From assembly GCF_030813515.1 (NCBI RefSeq), contig NZ_JAUSUK010000001.1, positions 620,001 through 684,000 on the forward strand: a stretch of DNA of 64,000 nt, written 5' to 3'. The translations under genes and the position numbers were made by a program. Positions 1-9,967 of the stretch are shown in pieces (within the stretch, counting starts at the first letter, position 1; each line of letters opens with the position of its first letter). This DNA is from Rhodopseudomonas julia. GTDB lineage: Bacteria > Pseudomonadota > Alphaproteobacteria > Rhizobiales > Afifellaceae. The notes below the pieces were generated by a model. It made no database searches. It was not told where the DNA came from and saw nothing but the letters and a program-made list of their open reading frames with translations.

Positions 1-608
1 TTATCCCTGTTCACGGCGTTGTCCAGCTCGGCTCGAACGCCGGTCGGGCATTGTTGCAAAGACGGCACGCCGAGTGGCGGCTGATCTGGCCGTTTCTAGT
101 GGGCAGCGTCATCGGCGCGGCTCTCGGCGCGCGTTTCGTCGTCGCCCTGCCGGAAGCCCTTTTGAAGACGGGGCTTGGGCTTTTCATCCTGGTGATGATC
201 TGGACGAAGCTGCCGGCGATGAAGCTCGGGGCGCAGCGGCTGCTGTTCGGCTTCGTCGGGCTCTTCTCGACGTTCCTCACCATGTTCTTCGGCGCGACGG
301 GCCCCTTCGTCGCCGCCTTCGTCGGTCCGGCTCTTTCAAACCGCATGCAGGTGATCGGCACGCATGCCGTGATAATGACCGCCCAGCACCTCTTCAAGGT
401 GGTGGCGTTCGTCGCCGTCGGCTTCGCCTTTGCCGAATGGCTGCCGTTCCTCGTCGCCATGGTGGTCGCGGGCTTCATCGGCACGGCGCTCGGCACGCGC
501 ATCCTCAAGGGGCTCAAGGAGGAGAAGTTCCGCCTGGGCTTTCGCCTGGTCGTTTCGCTTCTGGCGCTCGATCTTCTGCGCCGCGGCGTCGTGCTCCTCC
601 TCGCCTGA
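1..608 (+). CDS. TSUP-family permease (TauE/SafE-like), 5' end cut by window
   Basis: This is an inner-membrane permease of the sulfite exporter TauE/SafE (TSUP) family, whose members move sulfur-containing or other small organic anions. The substrate cannot be told from sequence. The reading frame is open from base 3, so the true start lies outside the window and 201 residues are visible. The fragment begins with PVHGVVQLGSNAGR, which matches the conserved HxxxQxxSNxxR-type segment of the family. Alternating hydrophobic helices and Gly/Ala-rich turns follow. A TTG at 51 could be read as a start, but the conserved residues before it argue against that. Its stop is 8 bases from the convergent gcvPB stop. 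Confidence 0.8.
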   Translation, partial: IPVHGVVQLGSNAGRALLQRRHAEWRLIWPFLVGSVIGAALGARFVVALPEALLKTGLGLFILVMIWTKLPAMKLGAQRLLFGFVGLFSTFLTMFFGATGPFVAAFVGPALSNRMQVIGTHAVIMTAQHLFKVVAFVAVGFAFAEWLPFLVAMVVAGFIGTALGTRILKGLKEEKFRLGFRLVVSLLALDLLRRGVVLLLA

Positions 609-616
609 AGGCGGCC

Positions 617-2191
617 TTATTCGGCCGCCTCGGCCTCTGCCTCGCTCGCAGGCGGCGTCCAGCGCAGCACCGGCTTGCGGGCCGCACCGGTCTCGTCGAG
701 CCGGCGGCGCGGTGCGAAGCGCGGCGCCTCGACGAAACGGGCCGTATCGCCCGCCTTCGCGGACATCACGAGATCGCGCAGCGTCGCCGTGAAGACATCG
801 AGCGAGGCGCGGCTTTCCGATTCCGTCGGTTCGATCAGCATGGCCCCTTTGACGACCAGCGGGAAATACATGGTCATCGGATGGAAGCCCTCGTCGATCA
901 TCGCCTTGGCGAAATCGAGCGTGGTGACCTCCGTCTCCTCCAGGAAGCTCTCGTCGAAGAGGACTTCGTGCATGGAGGGATGATCCGGGAAAGGCAGCGA
1001 CATCAGGTCCTGCAGGCGGGCACGCACGTAATTGGCGTTCAACACCGCGTCCTCGGCCACCTGACGCATGCCGTCGGCGCCGTGCGACAGCATCCAGGCG
1101 AACGCCCGCACGAACATACCCATCTGGCCGTGGAAGGCGGTCATGCGCCCGAACGGCTTCTCCTCACAATCTTCCGCCGTCTCGATGAGACGATAGCCTT
1201 CCTCGGTCTTCGCAATCAGCGGCAGCGGCGCGAAGGGCGCGAGCGCCTCCGACAAAACCGTCGGTCCGGCCCCGGGGCCACCACCGCCATGCGGGGTGGA
1301 GAAGGTCTTGTGGAGATTGATATGCATGGCGTCGACGCCGAGATCGCCCGGTCGCACCTTGCCCAAAATCGCATTCAAATTGGCGCCGTCGCAGTAGAAA
1401 TAACCACCCGCCTCATGGATCGCCTCGGCGATCGCCACGATCTCAGGCTCGAAAAGCCCGCAGGTGTTGGGATTGGTCAGCATCAGGGCGGCGACATCGC
1501 CTTCATGCTTGGCGCAAATCTCGCGCACCATCTCGGCGGCCACGGTGCCGTCCGCGCCGGCCGGCACTGTGACGACCTTGAAGCCGAGAAGCGCGGCCGT
1601 CGCCGGGTTTGTGCCGTGTGCGGAGGCCGGCACCAGGACAGTGCGACGATCCTCGCCGCGGGCGGCAAGAGCCGCTTTCACCGACATCATGCCGCAAAGC
1701 TCGCCATGGGCGCCCGCTTTCGGGCTCATGGCGACGGAGGCCATACCGGTCAATGTGCAGAGATAGCGGCCGCATTCGTGGATGAGTTCGAGCGCTCCCT
1801 GCACGGTGTCGACCGGCTGCAGCGGATGAAGGTCGGCAAAGCCCGGCAGCCGCGCCATCTGTTCGTTGAGGCGCGGATTGTGCTTCATCGTGCACGAGCC
1901 GAGGGGGTAGATCCCCATGTCGATGGCGTAATTCTTCTGCGACAGGCGCACGTAATGGCGCATCGCTTCCGGCTCCGAGAGGGCCGGCAAATCGAGCGCC
2001 GCCTGCCGCTCCTGGCCACCGAGACGCGGCGTGAAGGCCGCGGGCTCTTCGATATCGACGCCTGAGACGCCGTCGCGGCCGAGCTCGAACAAGAGCGGCT
2101 CGGAAATATCGAGCGCCTTGTTGCCGGAAAAGGTCGGCCGCTTCGGCTTCAGAGTGGCGAGGCTCGGGGCAAGATGTTCGTCATTCACCAT
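617..2191 (-). CDS. gcvPB: Glycine dehydrogenase (decarboxylating) subunit 2, GcvPB
   Basis: This is the C-terminal half of the split P protein of the glycine cleavage system. It decarboxylates glycine with PLP and passes the aminomethyl group to lipoyl-GcvH. Translation from the ATG at 2191 gives 524 residues, the usual size. An open frame runs further upstream but only adds unrelated Arg/Ser-rich sequence. The PLP lysine is expected in HINLHKTFSTPHGGGG (Lys295). NPNTCGLFEPE and YCDGANLNA are further family motifs. It is the last gene of the gcvT-gcvH-osmC-gcvPA-gcvPB run and starts 64 bases after gcvPA ends. Two-subunit P proteins are one of two common layouts; many other bacteria carry one chain of about 950 residues. 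Confidence 0.96.
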   Translation of the reverse strand: MVNDEHLAPSLATLKPKRPTFSGNKALDISEPLLFELGRDGVSGVDIEEPAAFTPRLGGQERQAALDLPALSEPEAMRHYVRLSQKNYAIDMGIYPLGSCTMKHNPRLNEQMARLPGFADLHPLQPVDTVQGALELIHECGRYLCTLTGMASVAMSPKAGAHGELCGMMSVKAALAARGEDRRTVLVPASAHGTNPATAALLGFKVVTVPAGADGTVAAEMVREICAKHEGDVAALMLTNPNTCGLFEPEIVAIAEAIHEAGGYFYCDGANLNAILGKVRPGDLGVDAMHINLHKTFSTPHGGGGPGAGPTVLSEALAPFAPLPLIAKTEEGYRLIETAEDCEEKPFGRMTAFHGQMGMFVRAFAWMLSHGADGMRQVAEDAVLNANYVRARLQDLMSLPFPDHPSMHEVLFDESFLEETEVTTLDFAKAMIDEGFHPMTMYFPLVVKGAMLIEPTESESRASLDVFTATLRDLVMSAKAGDTARFVEAPRFAPRRRLDETGAARKPVLRWTPPASEAEAEAAE

Positions 2192-2255
2192 GAAGGTGTC
2201 TCCAAAATCGCGCGCGGCGATGAAAAACAACGGCGGAGCGGGCAGCGCATGGGGT

Positions 2256-3596
2256 TCAAAGCGCCGCCTCGATGGCCGAGGCGTAGGCAGCGATATCGTC
2301 GTCCGTGGCCGTCTCGGTCGCGGCCACAACGATAAGATCGTCGAGGCCACAATCGGGCTCGAGCCGCGACACGGGCAGACCCGCAACGATCCCGGCCTCG
2401 GCGAGCTTCTCGACGAGAGCGGCCGCATCGCCCGGCACCCGGATGGTAAACTCGTTGAAGAAGCTCTCGTTGACGACCTCGACGCCCGAAATGGCACCGA
2501 GCGCATCGGCGAGACGGCAGGCGCGCTCATGGTTGCGAAGAGCGAGCTTCCTCAAGCCATCGCCGCCAAGCAGCGTCATATGCGCGGTGAAAGCGAGCGC
2601 ACAGAGGCCGGAATTGGTGCAGATATTGGAGGTCGCCTTGTCGCGGCGGATATGCTGCTCACGGGTGTTGAGCGTCAGCACATAACCGCGCTTGCCTTCC
2701 CGATCGCGGGTCTCGCCGCAGAGACGGCCAGGCATCTGGCGGATGTATTTCTGCTTCGTCGCGAAGAGACCGACATAAGGCCCGCCGAAGGAGAGCGCAT
2801 TGCCGATCGACTGGCCCTCGCCGACGACAATGTCGGCGCCCTGCGCGCCCGGCGGCTCGATCAGACCGAGGGAGACGACCTCGGTAAAGACTGCGACGAG
2901 AAGCACGCCCGTTTCCCGGCAGCGCGCTGCGATCGGCTTCAGGTCGATGAGCTGGCCGTAGAAAGACGGCGACTGAACCACGACGCAGGCAACGTCTTCG
3001 CTGATCTCGGCGAGGAGATCCTCATTCCCCTTCGGATCGGGGGGAAGCGAGATGCATTCGTCGTCTTCCATATTCGCGAGTGTCTCGACGACCTCGCGAT
3101 ATTGCGGATGCAGACCACCCGACAGCACTGCCTTCGACCGCTTCGTCACGCGGCAGGCCATCAGCACGGCCTCGGCCGTCGCCGTGGAGCCGTCATACAT
3201 GGAGGCGTTGGCGACTTCGGTGCCGGTCAATTCGGCGACCTGGGTCTGGAATTCGAAAAGGGTCTGCAGCGTGCCCTGGCTGATCTCCGGCTGATACGGC
3301 GTGTAGGAGGTCAGATATTCCGAGCGCTGGATGATGTGATCGACGCTCGCCGGCACGTGATGGTGATAGGCGCCGGCGCCCAAGAAGAAGGGCCCGTCGC
3401 CCGCCGCGCGATTTTTTGCGGCAAGCCGGCGCATCAGCCGGGCAACTTCCAACTCGCTCTTGTGTCGCGGCAGATCGACCGCCTCTTTCAAAAGCTTGTC
3501 GGCCGGAACGTCACGAAACAATTCGTCGATGGTTTCGACGCCGATCACACGCAGCATATCGGCGCGGTCCTGATCGGTATGGGGGAGATAGCGCAT
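2256..3596 (-). CDS. gcvPA: Glycine dehydrogenase (decarboxylating) subunit 1, GcvPA
   Basis: This is the N-terminal half of the split glycine decarboxylase, which pairs with GcvPB to form the P protein. It has 446 residues, normal for the family, and starts [19 protein letters not shown], the typical opening. Conserved stretches include [31 protein letters not shown] and the Gly-rich [17 protein letters not shown]. The ATG at 3596 fits the family N-terminus. The gene lies 90 bases downstream of the OsmC-like gene and 64 bases upstream of gcvPB, all on the minus strand, so it should share the riboswitch-controlled transcript. Confidence 0.96.
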   Translation of the reverse strand: MRYLPHTDQDRADMLRVIGVETIDELFRDVPADKLLKEAVDLPRHKSELEVARLMRRLAAKNRAAGDGPFFLGAGAYHHHVPASVDHIIQRSEYLTSYTPYQPEISQGTLQTLFEFQTQVAELTGTEVANASMYDGSTATAEAVLMACRVTKRSKAVLSGGLHPQYREVVETLANMEDDECISLPPDPKGNEDLLAEISEDVACVVVQSPSFYGQLIDLKPIAARCRETGVLLVAVFTEVVSLGLIEPPGAQGADIVVGEGQSIGNALSFGGPYVGLFATKQKYIRQMPGRLCGETRDREGKRGYVLTLNTREQHIRRDKATSNICTNSGLCALAFTAHMTLLGGDGLRKLALRNHERACRLADALGAISGVEVVNESFFNEFTIRVPGDAAALVEKLAEAGIVAGLPVSRLEPDCGLDDLIVVAATETATDDDIAAYASAIEAAL

Positions 3597-3686
3597 ATGG
3601 AACCCGAAACTTAGCGGCGGGGAGAGCCAGAGAGCCCGCCCCTGAAGGGGCGAGGCGAGGCGTGGAAGCGCGGCGTCAAGGACGCG

Positions 3687-4148
3687 TCACTCGCGGAAAT
3701 CGACAACGATTTCCGACTTCAAAGAATTGCCGATGAAGCAGAGCTCGTGTGCCTGCTCGTGCACTTTTTCGAGCATCGCGTGATCCGGCTGGTCGCCGTC
3801 GAAGGTCACCTTCGGACGCAGGATGATCTTCGTCAGTCCCTTCTTGCGCGGCTCGAAGACGCCGAGAATGCCCTCGGCCTTGTCCTCATAGGCGATCGGC
3901 GTGAAACCGTGCTTGCGGATCAGATCGATGAAGAAGAGCATGTGGCAGCTCGACAGCGATGCGACGAGCCCCTCTTCCGGATCCACGGCATCTTCCTTGA
4001 TCACGGCCGCCGGCAATACGGCAGGGCCCGGCGAGGCCGGAACGACGAGGCCCGCATCGAGATGCCATTCATGAACGCGGCTATGCTTGTTGGCGCGCAC
4101 CGCCTCGGCGTCGCCCTTCCATTCGATCGTTGCGTAGTAGCTGCTCAT
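3687..4148 (-). CDS. OsmC-family protein embedded in the glycine-cleavage operon
   Basis: This is a 153-residue OsmC/Ohr superfamily protein. Family members are cytosolic thiol peroxidases that reduce organic hydroperoxides, although some have other roles. Both expected cysteines are visible: Cys68 in [13 protein letters not shown] and Cys137 in [13 protein letters not shown]. The C-terminus has the usual Asn-Ser-Leu-K-x-E pattern. Its ATG overlaps the gcvH stop by 4 bases, so translation is probably coupled, and gcvPA follows after 90 bases. Placement inside a gcv operon is not standard. A link to lipoyl or thiol oxidation is my inference. The true substrate is unknown. Confidence 0.88.
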   Translation of the reverse strand: MSSYYATIEWKGDAEAVRANKHSRVHEWHLDAGLVVPASPGPAVLPAAVIKEDAVDPEEGLVASLSSCHMLFFIDLIRKHGFTPIAYEDKAEGILGVFEPRKKGLTKIILRPKVTFDGDQPDHAMLEKVHEQAHELCFIGNSLKSEIVVDFRE

Positions 4149-4516
4149 AATTCCTCGCAGAAAGCCTTGTAGGCGGCCTCGTCCATGAGACCGTCGAGTT
4201 CGCTTTTGTCGGAGAGCTTGACGCGGAAGAACCAGCCGTCACCCTCCGGCGCCTCATTGACTGTCTGCGGCGCGTCCTCCAATGCGGCATTGGAGTCCGT
4301 CACCTCGCCGGAGACCGGCGCATAGACCTCGCTTGCAGCTTTCACCGATTCCACGACCGCGACCTCGTCACCCTTGGCGATCACCTTGCCCTTCTCGGGA
4401 AGCTCCACGAAAACGACGTCTCCCAATTGCTCGGCGGCAAAGGGGGTGATGCCGATGGTGGCCGTGTCGCCATCCAGGCGCACCCATTCGTGCTCCTTGC
4501 TGTAACGGGTCGTCAT
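4145..4516 (-). CDS. gcvH: Glycine cleavage system H protein
   Basis: This is the 123-residue lipoyl carrier of the glycine cleavage complex. It shuttles the aminomethyl group from the P protein to GcvT and is re-oxidised by a lipoamide dehydrogenase not seen in this window. The lipoylation site is Lys59 in [12 protein letters not shown]. The N-terminus [13 protein letters not shown] and the segment [12 protein letters not shown] are typical. Its start overlaps the gcvT stop by 4 bases and its stop overlaps the OsmC-like start by 4 bases. The three genes are therefore tightly coupled. Confidence 0.97.
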   Translation of the reverse strand: MTTRYSKEHEWVRLDGDTATIGITPFAAEQLGDVVFVELPEKGKVIAKGDEVAVVESVKAASEVYAPVSGEVTDSNAALEDAPQTVNEAPEGDGWFFRVKLSDKSELDGLMDEAAYKAFCEEL

Positions 4517-5679
4517 TGTTTGGCTCCTGATTTCGGGCGGTGGTAGCAGTGCGGGACAAAGGGAAGAGGCAGGACCGTGGCCGGCTCGGCGCCGCGCCGG
4601 CCGGCGAGATGCAATTCGGTGCCGGGATCGGCATAGGCACGGTCGACATAACCCATCGCGACAGGGCCCCCGACGGTCGGACCGAAGCCGCCCGAGGTCA
4701 CTTCGCCGACGACGGAATCGCTTGCTCCCAGGATCTGGGCGCCTTCGCGCACCGGGGCGCGACCGGAAGGCTTCAGGCCTACGAGACGACGCTGGGGACC
4801 ATCGGAAAGTTCGGCCAGGATGCGGCCGGCGCCCGGAAAATCGCCACGCTCGCGGCGTGCCTTGGCGATGGCAAAGCGCAGCCCCGCCTCGACCGGAGAC
4901 GTGGTTTCGTCGATATCATGACCGTAGAGCGGCAAACCGGCTTCAAGGCGGAGCGAATCGCGCGCGCCGAGACCGATGGGCTTCACCGCCTCGTGCGCGA
5001 GGAGCGCTCTCGCCAGCGCCTCGGCCTCGTCGGCAGCGACGGAAATCTCAAAACCGTCCTCGCCGGTATAGCCGGAGCGCGAGAGATGCACTTTAGCGGA
5101 ACGGCCATCGCCGAGCAGGATTTCGGCACGCGCGGCCTGCATGAAAGTGAGGTCCGCCACCTCGGGGCAGAGGCCGCTCAAGACCTCCGCGGCAGCAGGC
5201 CCTTGGAGAGCCAGGAGCGCGCGATCTTCGACCGCCTCGAGCGTCACCCCGTCCGGCAGATGCTCGCGCACATAATCGTCGTCGATCTCCTTGCGCGAGG
5301 CATTGAAGACCATGAAGAGACGGCCCTCATCCGCCTCGCCCGCAAGGCGGGCGACCATGAGATCGTCGACGATGCCGCCGTTGTCGAGGAGAAGAAAGGT
5401 GTAGCGCTGCCTGCCGGGTTTCAGTCCCTGGAAATCGCCCGGCGCCAGGCGCTCGAGCGCCTTGGCGACGGTCTCGTGATCCGGAGCCGAAAGAATCCGC
5501 TGACCCATATGAGAGACATCGAAGAGCCCGGCACGATCGCGCGTCCAATGGTGCTCGCCGATGATGCCATCATATTGAACCGGCATGGCATAGCCGGCGA
5601 AAGGCACCATACGCCCGCCCAGCTCCTGATGGAGCTCGAACAAAGGGGTGCGCTTCAAATCACTGATATCAGTCGCCAC
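4513..5679 (-). CDS. gcvT: Aminomethyltransferase (glycine cleavage T protein)
   Basis: The T protein releases ammonia from the aminomethyl-lipoyl H protein and makes 5,10-methylene-tetrahydrofolate. I place the start at the GTG at 5679, giving 388 residues. A GGGAGG ribosome-binding site sits just upstream, and the protein then opens [18 protein letters not shown] longer open frame reaches 5775, but its first 32 residues lie inside the riboswitch and look non-coding. [22 protein letters not shown] and [17 protein letters not shown] are family motifs. It is the first gene of the operon, with its leader immediately upstream. Confidence 0.96.
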   Translation of the reverse strand: MATDISDLKRTPLFELHQELGGRMVPFAGYAMPVQYDGIIGEHHWTRDRAGLFDVSHMGQRILSAPDHETVAKALERLAPGDFQGLKPGRQRYTFLLLDNGGIVDDLMVARLAGEADEGRLFMVFNASRKEIDDDYVREHLPDGVTLEAVEDRALLALQGPAAAEVLSGLCPEVADLTFMQAARAEILLGDGRSAKVHLSRSGYTGEDGFEISVAADEAEALARALLAHEAVKPIGLGARDSLRLEAGLPLYGHDIDETTSPVEAGLRFAIAKARRERGDFPGAGRILAELSDGPQRRLVGLKPSGRAPVREGAQILGASDSVVGEVTSGGFGPTVGGPVAMGYVDRAYADPGTELHLAGRRGAEPATVLPLPFVPHCYHRPKSGAKQ

Positions 5680-5732
5680 ACGACCTCCCGCAACAGACTT
5701 CGAACGCAGTCGGACCTTCGACCCTTCCGCGC

Positions 5733-5950
5733 CCCCTCTGTCGCAGGACCTGAGAGATTCCCGGTCTGAGGCCATGGGACCTCTCCCGGTTACTCCGTCG
5801 GTGAGCCGCCGACTCTCCCTACAATTAGAGAGCCGGTGCTGCTTTCCAGAGTGTCGCTCGCCGGCACGGTCCCGTGGCCTGAGAGTTTCCGGGGCGGTTG
5901 CTCCTTCGGCGTTTCAAACCAGGCCTGAAGCCTGAGATGAAACTCTCCCG
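5733..5950 (-). promoter_or_regulatory. Tandem glycine riboswitch upstream of gcvT
   Basis: Read on the minus strand, the leader holds two glycine aptamers in series. Aptamer I (about 5950 to 5843) has GGGAGAG, then CGCCGAAGGAGCAACCG, CGGAAACTCTCAGG and the closing GACACTCTGGA. Aptamer II (about 5819 to 5733) has GGGAGAGTC, a diverged CACCGACGGAGTAACCG, ATCTCTCAGGTCC and GACAGAGGGGG. This is the standard order of conserved blocks. About 50 bases separate it from the gcvT start. I see no terminator with a U-run there, so control may be at the ribosome-binding site. By analogy with gcv riboswitches, glycine should switch expression on. Confidence 0.95.
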
Positions 5951-5965
5951 TGCGGCGTATCGTCA

Positions 5966-5990
5966 GGGCAGGCCGCGACAGGGCCTGCCC
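5966..5990 (-). repeat. Perfect 9-bp inverted repeat at the head of the gcv leader
   Basis: GGGCAGGCC and GGCCTGCCC are separated by 7 bases, a perfect 9-bp inverted repeat. It lies between the proposed -10 box and aptamer I, about where transcription should begin. It could be a protected 5' hairpin of the leader RNA or a protein-binding operator. Nothing else identifies it. Confidence 0.5.
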
Positions 5991-5992
5991 GC

Positions 5993-6022
5993 TTATCATC
6001 GGCATCGCTGCGACAGAGTCAA
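5993..6022 (-). promoter_or_regulatory. Probable sigma-70-type promoter of the gcv operon
   Basis: On the minus strand TTGACT (6022-6017) and TGATAA (5998-5993) are separated by 18 bases. The pair lies about 45 bases upstream of the first riboswitch aptamer, in the right place to drive the gcv transcript. It is a pattern match only. Bases 6023-6090, between here and the lipoprotein gene, show nothing else I can identify. Confidence 0.5.
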
Positions 6023-6090
6023 CGCACAACGCGCGTCGAACAGATTTGTCGGCACCCTTTTGCCGTCACGCGCAACAATATGCGCGCGGC

Positions 6091-6681
6091 TCAGCGCTTG
6101 GAGTCCTCGTCGAAGCCGACATAGATGATGTAGTCACGGTCGTTGCCCGGCGACGGTACGGTCACCTCGTAAACCTGTGAAAACACGCTCGAAAGCTCCG
6201 GTCCAATCGTGACGGAGACCTTCTTCAGCTCTGAGGTGAGCACCGCTTCGTCGTGCTTCACGACCACGATGCGAATCGGCAGGTCTACCGTCGCCTGGCC
6301 GCCCTGCGGGCCCGCGAGGACGCGCCCGGACACACCGATCCTGAGCGTAAGATTGCCGGACGCATCGTAAAGACATTCGCGCGCGGTCTCTCCGAGACTG
6401 CCCTGCCAGACCAGGTTTTCGTCGCTTTCTTCGGCGCCGCGCTTGTAGCGGCGCAGGGTCTGTGTGTCGGCCTTGATGCGCAGATCCGGGCAATAGCTCG
6501 GTCCGAGATAACGGCGGAGGTCGATCTCGTTGGAGCCTTTCTGGGCGGTGCCGGGCTCGACAGGCACCGTTTCCTCGGCACCTCCGCCGAAGCCCAGCCC
6601 GCCGAGACAGCCGGCGAGCAGGAACGACATGGAGAGGGCGGCAAGGAGCGAGACGGCAGGGATGGGAAAGGAGGGACGCAC
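6091..6681 (-). CDS. Putative lipoprotein of unknown function
   Basis: This is a 196-residue secreted lipoprotein. A hydrophobic signal segment (about residues 9-23) ends in the lipobox LLAGC, so Cys24-25 should be lipidated. The mature part contains a YCPDLRI segment and a predicted beta-rich domain with a VDLPIRIVVV strand. I do not recognise a function. The start is a GTG at 6681 with a weak ribosome-binding site; an internal Met at residue 18 would leave too short a signal peptide. It lies upstream of and parallel to the gcv leader and is divergent from ccrM. Confidence 0.75.
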   Translation of the reverse strand: MRPSFPIPAVSLLAALSMSFLLAGCLGGLGFGGGAEETVPVEPGTAQKGSNEIDLRRYLGPSYCPDLRIKADTQTLRRYKRGAEESDENLVWQGSLGETARECLYDASGNLTLRIGVSGRVLAGPQGGQATVDLPIRIVVVKHDEAVLTSELKKVSVTIGPELSSVFSQVYEVTVPSPGNDRDYIIYVGFDEDSKR

Positions 6682-6747
6682 GGCAAACCTATGAATTGGC
6701 TCAGGAGCGGCCGGCTCTATAGCAGTCCCGGCGGCAGAAATTAAGGC

Positions 6748-6762
6748 TTCAGGAAACGTTAA
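6748..6762 (+). promoter_or_regulatory. CtrA-box-like site upstream of ccrM
   Basis: TTCA-N7-TTAA here is one base away from the CtrA consensus TTAA-N7-TTAA. It lies 73 bases before the ccrM start, in the divergent region shared with the lipoprotein gene. CtrA is known to activate ccrM in several alphaproteobacteria. The assignment rests on this one near-match. Confidence 0.4.
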
Positions 6763-7974
<1,212 letters not shown>

Positions 7975-7980
7975 GGGATC

Positions 7981-8622
7981 TCAGGCCCTCGCAAGCCGCG
8001 GCTTCGCGCGATCAAGCTTCACGCCCTCTGAAGCGAGATCGGCGCGAAGCTTGTCGGCACCGGTGAAATGCAGTGCTCGCCAGCCCGCCTGGCGCGCGCC
8101 TTCAACGTTCGGCTCGCTGTCGTCGATGAAGAGAGTTGCGGCCGGATCGAGACCGAACGTCGCCGCATGGTGGCGGTAGATCGCGAGGTCCGGCTTCACG
8201 AGGCGGAGCTCGCCCGACACCGTCACGCCGCGAGTCTCGTCGAGAAACGGGAACCGCCGCCGAGCTTCCACGAAGGTGTCCGAGGCGAAGTTCGTCAAGA
8301 GCGTGACGTCGTGGCCGGCCGCCAAGGTATCCCGGAACACGGCAACGCTGTCCTCATAGGCATAAGGCACCATCATCGACCAGCGCTGGCGAAACGCCCT
8401 GATCAGCTCCGCCTTGTCGGGATGGCGAGCGATCGCTTCGGCTTCCGCGTCGGCCCAGGAGCGGCCGCGGTCCTGTTCCAGATTCCAGGCGTTGGAGCAC
8501 ACCTCCTCCAGGAAGGCGCGGCGCTCGGCCTCGGCGGGAATGAGCTCTTGATAGGCAAGGTGCGGATCGTAATGCAGAAGCACCTTGCCGATGTCGAAGA
8601 CGATGTGACGGATTGGTTGCAT
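7981..8622 (-). CDS. HAD-superfamily hydrolase, YihX-like
   Basis: This is a 213-residue haloacid-dehalogenase-type phosphatase. Motif I is VFDIGKVLLHYD: the first Asp nucleophile is present and the usual second Asp is Gly, as in the YihX-type subgroup. LLTNF (motif II), the Lys in RLVKPD (motif III) and LFIDDSEPNVEGA (motif IV) follow in order. The ATG at 8622 is preceded by GGGGGA; further upstream sequence in frame is not HAD-like. The substrate is unknown, with sugar phosphates likely by analogy. It converges on ccrM, 6 bases between stops. Confidence 0.85.
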   Translation of the reverse strand: MQPIRHIVFDIGKVLLHYDPHLAYQELIPAEAERRAFLEEVCSNAWNLEQDRGRSWADAEAEAIARHPDKAELIRAFRQRWSMMVPYAYEDSVAVFRDTLAAGHDVTLLTNFASDTFVEARRRFPFLDETRGVTVSGELRLVKPDLAIYRHHAATFGLDPAATLFIDDSEPNVEGARQAGWRALHFTGADKLRADLASEGVKLDRAKPRLARA

Positions 8623-8728
8623 GGCATCCCCCATAGCCGGCGAACGATCGCAAATCCATGACGCGGAGTTCGATGCGGCGAATGTGCGAGACACGGCCGG
8701 CAGGTGCGTCAGCAGGATCGCCCGCCCC

Positions 8729-9880
8729 TCACCCTTTCGCCCGCGCCTTCGTCGCTCCCGGGACCGCCGCCTCGGCGATTTTCGCCATGACGGTCGGCAG
8801 GCCGGCCTCCTTCAGATTTTCAAGGTCGTGCCACCAGAAGCCTTCGGGCGCCGGCGTGTCCGGCAGCAAAGAAGCCTGCCAGATCGTCACCTTCAAATCG
8901 ATATGCGTGAAGATGTGTGAGACCTGCGGCGTGATCTTGCGCCAGGGTGCGGAAAGCGGAGGGGCCGGCATCCGCGTGACCGGAGATTCCTGCCACGGTC
9001 CCGTCGGCACTTCGCTCATGCCGCCCAGGAGCCCCTTCGGAGGACGCCGCGACAGCAGGATCTTGCCGTCATCGCGCAAAGCCACGAAGGCACCGGCGAA
9101 CTTCTTCGCCTTCGCCCGCTTCGGCGCCTTGACCGGATAGGCCTCCTCGCGCTGTTCGCTGTGGGCACGACACATCATATTGAGCGGGCAGAGCGCACAG
9201 GCGGGACGTTTCGGCGAGCAGATCGTGGCGCCGAGATCCATCATGGCTTCCGCGAACTCGCCCGGGCGGTCCTGCGGCACGAGCGGGCGCAGCGTCTCTC
9301 GGATCTCCGACTTTGCCTGCGGCAAAGGCCGGTCGATGGCGAAAAGCCGGGACACGACGCGCTCGACATTGCCGTCGACGACCGGCACCGGCTCGTCGAA
9401 AGCAATCGCGGCGATAGAGGCGGAGGTATAGGGGCCGATGCCCGGCAATTTGGCGAGTTCGTCCGCCTTGCGCGGCATCATGCCTCCGTAATCCTCGGCG
9501 ACACGGCGGGCGCAGGCGACGAGATTGCGGGCCCGCGAATAATAGCCAAGCCCGGCCCAGGCCGCCATCACCTGCTCCTCAGGGGCAGCGGCGAACGCCA
9601 TCATGTCCGGCCAGCGGGCCGTGAAGGCTGCGAAATAGTCGCCGACGGCCTTCACCGTCGTTTGCTGGAGCATGACTTCGGAGAGCCAGACGCGATAAGG
9701 ATCGGGTCTGACGCCGGCGCGTCGCCATTTCGGCGCGATGCGCCAGGGCAGTGTGCGCGCATGGCGTTCGTACCAGGCAAGCAAAGCCTGGGCGAGCACG
9801 TCCTCGAAGGACGCGTCTTCCCCGTTTTCCAAGGAAAGCCCCTCTTCCGAGGGGAAGCTGGCCGGTCTAGACTGAATCAT
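8729..9880 (-). CDS. mutY: A/G-specific adenine glycosylase MutY
   Basis: This enzyme removes adenine mispaired with 8-oxoguanine. It has 383 residues. The catalytic Glu lies in SEVMLQQTT and the helix-hairpin-helix is LPGIGPYTSASIAA, followed by the catalytic Asp in VVDGNVERVV. The 4Fe-4S cysteines are spaced C-x6-C-x2-C-x5-C (CSPKRPACALCPLNMMC). The C-terminal half is the Nudix-like domain that reads 8-oxoG. It is divergent from the DUF721 gene, and this mutY/DUF721/dsbA-like/smc order is familiar from Rhizobiales. Confidence 0.96.
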   Translation of the reverse strand: MIQSRPASFPSEEGLSLENGEDASFEDVLAQALLAWYERHARTLPWRIAPKWRRAGVRPDPYRVWLSEVMLQQTTVKAVGDYFAAFTARWPDMMAFAAAPEEQVMAAWAGLGYYSRARNLVACARRVAEDYGGMMPRKADELAKLPGIGPYTSASIAAIAFDEPVPVVDGNVERVVSRLFAIDRPLPQAKSEIRETLRPLVPQDRPGEFAEAMMDLGATICSPKRPACALCPLNMMCRAHSEQREEAYPVKAPKRAKAKKFAGAFVALRDDGKILLSRRPPKGLLGGMSEVPTGPWQESPVTRMPAPPLSAPWRKITPQVSHIFTHIDLKVTIWQASLLPDTPAPEGFWWHDLENLKEAGLPTVMAKIAEAAVPGATKARAKG

Positions 9881-9967
9881 TCAGGCCATGGAGCTTGAGA
9901 AAATGGCTATTGCAAGTGTGCCGGTGAGATTTTCTGTCGCGACAGGTCATGGGCAAGGAAACAAGCG

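Noticed and set aside
74-2065. A 663-codon open frame on the plus strand opposite gcvPB
   Set aside because: It is Arg/His/Gly-rich with no family similarity and is the mirror of a clear gcvPB gene; long antisense frames are expected at this G+C.
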